A program made the position numbers and the translations under genes. Below are positions 12,706 to 14,866 of a DNA stretch of 14,866 nt, piece by piece. The stretch's first letter is position 1. The number at the start of each line of letters is the position of its first letter. Origin of the DNA: JBGPIT01 sp041485125 (GTDB lineage: Bacteria; Desulfobacterota; Binatia; UTPRO1); NCBI GenBank assembly GCA_041485125.1, contig JBGPIT010000084.1, positions 1-14,866 on the forward strand, written 5' to 3'. Below the pieces are notes generated by a model, which ran no database searches, had not been told where the DNA came from, and saw only the letters and a list, made by a program, of their open reading frames with translations.

Positions 12706-13488
12706 TCAGGCGGTCTTTTGCTTGAGCATGCTCTCGGTGATGCGGCTCGTGAGCGCGTGGGGCATGAGATGCATCATGCGCGCCATGACGCCGTTCATGA
12801 AGCCGTTCACCAGGACAGGACCATGGCCGACGGCGCGCACGGCCTGATCGGCGACGTCGTCCGCCGACATCCACGCGAAGCTCGGCACCGCGCTCGCGTC
12901 GACCTCCGCGACGTCCTGGAACGCGGTGCGCGTGAATCCCGGGCAGACGCAGAGCACCTTCACGCCGGTCGAGCGCAGCTCGGCGGCGATCGCCTCGGTG
13001 AAGCTCAGGACGAACGCCTTGGTCGCACAGTAGGTCGCCATGTACGGCCCGGGCGCGAAGCCGCCCACCGACGAGATGTTGATCACCGCGCCGCGGCCGC
13101 GCTGCACCATCGCCGGCGTGAAGCGGGTGGTGAGGTCGACGAGCGCGGCGACGTTGAGCTGGATCTCCTCGAGCTCTTTGTCGACCGGCAGGCGGTCGAT
13201 CCGCCCGACGGTGCCGAAGCCGGCGTTGTTGACGAGCCAGTCGACGGTGAGCCCGCGCCGCTCGACCTCGTCGCTGAGCTCGCGGCCGGCACCCGGCTTG
13301 GTGAGATCCATCGGGATGCTGTGCGCCGTGACACCGTGCTGGCGCTGGATCTCCTGCGCCAACGCCTCCAGGCGATCGGCCCGCCGGGCGACGAGACCCA
13401 AGTGCCGTCCGTCGCGGGCGAGCCGCTTCGCGAGGGCCTCGCCGATCCCGCTCGATGCGCCGGTGATGAGTACGATTTCCTGGGCCAT
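12706..13488 (-). CDS. Short-chain dehydrogenase/reductase (classical SDR)
   Basis: A 260-residue NAD(P)-dependent oxidoreductase with a Rossmann fold. The cofactor motif TGASSGIGE is at about residues 9-17, followed by an Arg-rich VARRADRL consistent with NADP preference. VNNAG is at 87-91, Asn112, Ser140 in INISSVGG, and the catalytic Tyr153/Lys157 pair in YCATKAF. The C-terminal half has CPGFTRTAFQ, usual for the DltE/YqjQ-like branch, and then a hydrophobic, Met-rich region (about 230-255: GFMNGVMARMMHLMPHAL) that may touch the membrane. The substrate cannot be predicted; related proteins act on lipids, steroids or xenobiotic carbonyls. The ATG at 13486-13488 is preceded by a full AAGGAGGT. 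It is first in the SDR-GFA-pdxH cluster and divergent from the MAPEG gene. Confidence 0.94.
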   Translation of the reverse strand: MAQEIVLITGASSGIGEALAKRLARDGRHLGLVARRADRLEALAQEIQRQHGVTAHSIPMDLTKPGAGRELSDEVERRGLTVDWLVNNAGFGTVGRIDRLPVDKELEEIQLNVAALVDLTTRFTPAMVQRGRGAVINISSVGGFAPGPYMATYCATKAFVLSFTEAIAAELRSTGVKVLCVCPGFTRTAFQDVAEVDASAVPSFAWMSADDVADQAVRAVGHGPVLVNGFMNGVMARMMHLMPHALTSRITESMLKQKTA

Positions 13489-13492
13489 GGTG

Positions 13493-13500
13493 ACCTCCTT
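13493..13500 (-). promoter_or_regulatory. Strong ribosome binding site of the SDR gene
   Basis: AAGGAGGT on the minus strand is a full-length Shine-Dalgarno match ending 4 bases before the ATG at 13488. It rejects an in-frame ATG about 28 codons further upstream. Confidence 0.8.
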
Positions 13501-13509
13501 CGATCGGAC

Positions 13510-13527
13510 GCTCGCTATCATACGAGC
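13510..13527. promoter_or_regulatory. Inverted repeat over a possible -10 box upstream of the SDR gene
   Basis: GCTCG (13510-13514) and CGAGC (13523-13527) flank CTATCATA. On the minus strand this centre reads TATGAT, a five-of-six match to a -10 box, about 30 bases upstream of the SDR start. No good -35 box is seen, so the promoter call is tentative. Confidence 0.35.
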
Positions 13528-13603
13528 ACAGCGGTGTCTCGGCGGGCGGCGCCACAACGGCGAGCCTTGCACCGGCGCACCGGCTCACGTATGCGCCACG
13601 GCC

Positions 13604-14005
13604 ATGGTACCCACTGCGACAGCGCTCGTCGGATTCGCCGGGTGGTTTCTGCTGCTGACCTTCGCGCTCACGACGTTTCGGACCGCACTCGTCCTCGGTG
13701 GGAAGAGCGCGAACAGCTTCAAGGCGGACGGTTCCGACGTGTCAGCGTTCGGCCAGCGGCTGAACCGCGCTCGCGACAACTGCTTCGAGACCCTGCCGAT
13801 CTTTGCGGCAATCGCGCTCGGAGCGTCGATCGCCGGCCGGCTCGACGTGACCAATCCGCTCGCGATGTACGTTCTCTACGCGCGGATCGGGCAATCGATC
13901 ACGCACGTCGCGTCGACGAGCGTCCCCGCCGTCCAGCTGCGCTTCGCGTTCTTCCTCGTCCAGATCGTGATCTACGCGATCTGGATCGTCCGTCTCCTCG
14001 GCTGA
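13604..14005 (+). CDS. MAPEG-family membrane protein
   Basis: A 133-residue integral membrane protein of the MAPEG family (eicosanoid and glutathione metabolism). Four hydrophobic helices fall near residues 6-27, 61-80, 83-104 and 110-131. The hallmark sequence RLNRARDNCFETLPIF (51-66) matches the family pattern R-x-x-N/H-x-x-x-N-x-x-E-x-x-P, the region that binds glutathione in characterised members, and YARIGQSITHVAS follows the usual third-helix pattern. Bacterial members are mostly of unknown function; microsomal glutathione transferase activity is possible. The ATG at 13604 leaves the first helix intact; no Shine-Dalgarno is visible. It is divergent from the SDR gene (115-base gap) and faces the DUF1349 gene with 8 bases between stops. 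Family firm, reaction unknown. Confidence 0.92.
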   Translation: MVPTATALVGFAGWFLLLTFALTTFRTALVLGGKSANSFKADGSDVSAFGQRLNRARDNCFETLPIFAAIALGASIAGRLDVTNPLAMYVLYARIGQSITHVASTSVPAVQLRFAFFLVQIVIYAIWIVRLLG

Positions 14006-14013
14006 CGTTCGGC

Positions 14014-14628
14014 TCAGGCGCGATCGCCGAGCCGCCCGCTGTCGATCGTCAGATACGTGAACTCGGCGACGAAGCCGGCCCCGCGCGGACTGCACGCGTA
14101 GAGGCCGGCGGCGACCGGCGCGCCCGCCCTGTCGTCGTGGAGGTGGGCGAGTCGGATCTGCTCCCAGGCGCGGCCGTCTCGCGACGCGTCGACGACGTAG
14201 TCTTGTGCTTCCCGCCGGACGCGGAGCCAGATCTCGCCCGCACCTCCGGGGAACGCCTGCGTCGACCAGTCGGAGTACCCGGCATTCGTCACCACCGCGC
14301 CGAGGCGGCTCGCCCCGACCGGCTCGTACTCGACCGACGTCTTCAGCCAGCACGTCGGCGAGACACGGACCATCAAGCCAGCCTGATCGTATTGGTGCGC
14401 GGGACGGAAGCGCACGTGGGTGGTCAGGACGAAGTCGCCGGCAACGTCGGCGGCGAGCATGTGGCCGTGGTCGACCTCGAAGCCGTAGTGCGTCTTCTGC
14501 CAGAAGTCCGTCTTCGCGTCGGGCTCGATACGGAGGCAATGCTCGGCCGGTCGCACCGACCACCGCGCCGGCTCGCAGTGCCAGCGCAGCGCCGGGTTCA
14601 GCGTCGGTTCGGTGAACGTCTCGCGCAT
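14014..14628 (-). CDS. DUF1349 domain-containing protein
   Basis: A 204-residue cytoplasmic-looking protein of the DUF1349 family (concanavalin-like beta-sandwich). Typical features: FWQKTHYGFEVDHGHML early, a strand pair DFVLTTHVRFRPAHQYDQAGLMVRVS, then CWLKTSVEYEP and GAVVTNAGYSDWST, the most conserved part of the family, followed by EIWLRVRREAQDYVVDASRDG and a C-terminal strand AEFTYLTID. Members resemble lectin or glycoside hydrolase beta-sandwich modules and the yeast regulator-like proteins with this domain, but no reaction is established. No signal peptide is visible. Start: ATG at 14626-14628, with GAGGTG just upstream; a GTG two codons earlier (14634) is possible but overlaps that ribosome site. 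It ends 8 bases from the MAPEG stop, on the opposite strand. Confidence 0.88.
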   Translation of the reverse strand: MRETFTEPTLNPALRWHCEPARWSVRPAEHCLRIEPDAKTDFWQKTHYGFEVDHGHMLAADVAGDFVLTTHVRFRPAHQYDQAGLMVRVSPTCWLKTSVEYEPVGASRLGAVVTNAGYSDWSTQAFPGGAGEIWLRVRREAQDYVVDASRDGRAWEQIRLAHLHDDRAGAPVAAGLYACSPRGAGFVAEFTYLTIDSGRLGDRA

Positions 14629-14711
14629 ATACACCTCGTCAGAGCGATCACCTTCGACGTCTGTAGCATCGCACCTCCGACGATCGAGCCGTGGCAGCCG
14701 GTAGGGCGCGA

Positions 14712-14717
14712 AGTATA
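14712..14717 (-). promoter_or_regulatory. Possible -10 box upstream of the DUF1349 gene
   Basis: On the minus strand these bases read TATACT (five of six to consensus), about 84 bases upstream of the DUF1349 start. No matching -35 box is found at 16-18 bases, so this is only a candidate. Confidence 0.25.
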
Positions 14718-14754
14718 GGCGCTCGCCGTTTTCCCCTCCATAGGAACGACGCGC

Positions 14755-14772
14755 GAGTGAGTCGGATCACTC
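14755..14772. repeat. Inverted repeat GAGTGA / TCACTC
   Basis: GAGTGA (14755-14760) and TCACTC (14767-14772) form a 6-base stem with a 6-base loop. It overlaps the stop codon of a possible partial gene entering from the right edge and lies upstream of the DUF1349 gene, so it could be a weak stem or operator. Confidence 0.35.
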
Positions 14773-14866
14773 CTTCAACCCCGATCCCGGGCAGCGCGCG
14801 CACCGCTCGGTGTGGGGGATCTCACTCACCGGTGGGGCAACACCCGCTCCGCCCGCTCGCGTCGTG
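14767..14866 (-). CDS. Possible C-terminal end of a protein entering from the right edge
   Basis: A minus-strand frame open to the window edge ends at a TGA (14769-14767). Its last residues read EIPHTERCARCPGSGLKE, a C-x-x-C pair near the C-terminus that looks like a small zinc-ribbon tail. Only 32 residues are visible, so this cannot be separated from a chance open frame in GC-rich DNA. If real, it would lie 138 bases upstream of the DUF1349 gene on the same strand. Confidence 0.2.
   Translation of the reverse strand, partial: TTRAGGAGVAPPVSEIPHTERCARCPGSGLKE

Noticed and set aside
11516..13588. A 690-codon minus-strand frame that could be read as a fusion ending in PdxH
   Set aside because: Only the last 209 codons look like a protein family. 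The upstream part overlaps the SDR and GFA genes in another frame and is Arg-rich nonsense.
12238..14718. An 826-codon open frame on the plus strand
   Set aside because: It runs antisense to the GFA and SDR genes, out of frame through the MAPEG gene and antisense to DUF1349, all of which have clear family motifs. Its product is Arg/His/Ala-rich with no domain, as expected from antisense of GC-rich codons.

Overview
This is a GC-rich, gene-dense bacterial chromosomal segment with no sign of phage, plasmid, insertion sequence, CRISPR array or RNA gene. High GC, long antisense open frames that are pure GC artefacts, and a secreted protein with a very long Thr-Pro repeat all fit a soil or marine 'deltaproteobacterial' lineage (Myxococcota, Desulfobacterota or Binatota-like). 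That placement is inference; no marker gene here settles it.

Layout, left to right. The left edge holds the 5' part of an exonuclease III gene (minus strand), preceded by a small winged-helix-like protein. Then come an Asp-nucleophile alpha/beta hydrolase (+) facing a pseudouridine-5'-phosphatase-like HAD hydrolase (-). Next are an overlapping motA/motB-type stator pair and a pterin-4a-carbinolamine dehydratase (+), facing a TetR regulator (-). The TetR gene is divergent from an acyl-ACP desaturase (+), and the shared control region carries two related palindromes, one inside a good sigma-70-type promoter. The desaturase faces a secreted Thr-Pro-repeat protein (-). An exported FKBP prolyl isomerase (+) faces DNA polymerase IV and a small unknown protein (-). 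A possible tiny lipoprotein and a MarC membrane protein (+) face an SDR / GFA / pdxH cluster (-). A MAPEG membrane protein (+) faces a DUF1349 protein (-) at the right end.

The genes are mostly unrelated housekeeping and accessory functions. They alternate strand almost strictly: six tail-to-tail junctions with gaps of only about 7 to 110 bases, separated by divergent control regions. Two of these junctions (6369-6400 and 8979-9058) carry strong GC-rich hairpins likely to stop transcription from both sides. Real functional units are: motA-motB (35-base overlap), TetR with the desaturase (local fatty-acid control), the SDR-GFA-pdxH cluster (stop and start codons abutting), and the small protein upstream of dinB.

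I did not find a convincing new multi-gene system. The points most worth a second look are the TetR/desaturase operator architecture, the Cys-punctuated Thr-Pro stalk protein, the paired hairpins between the FKBP and dinB genes, and the orphan stator pair.
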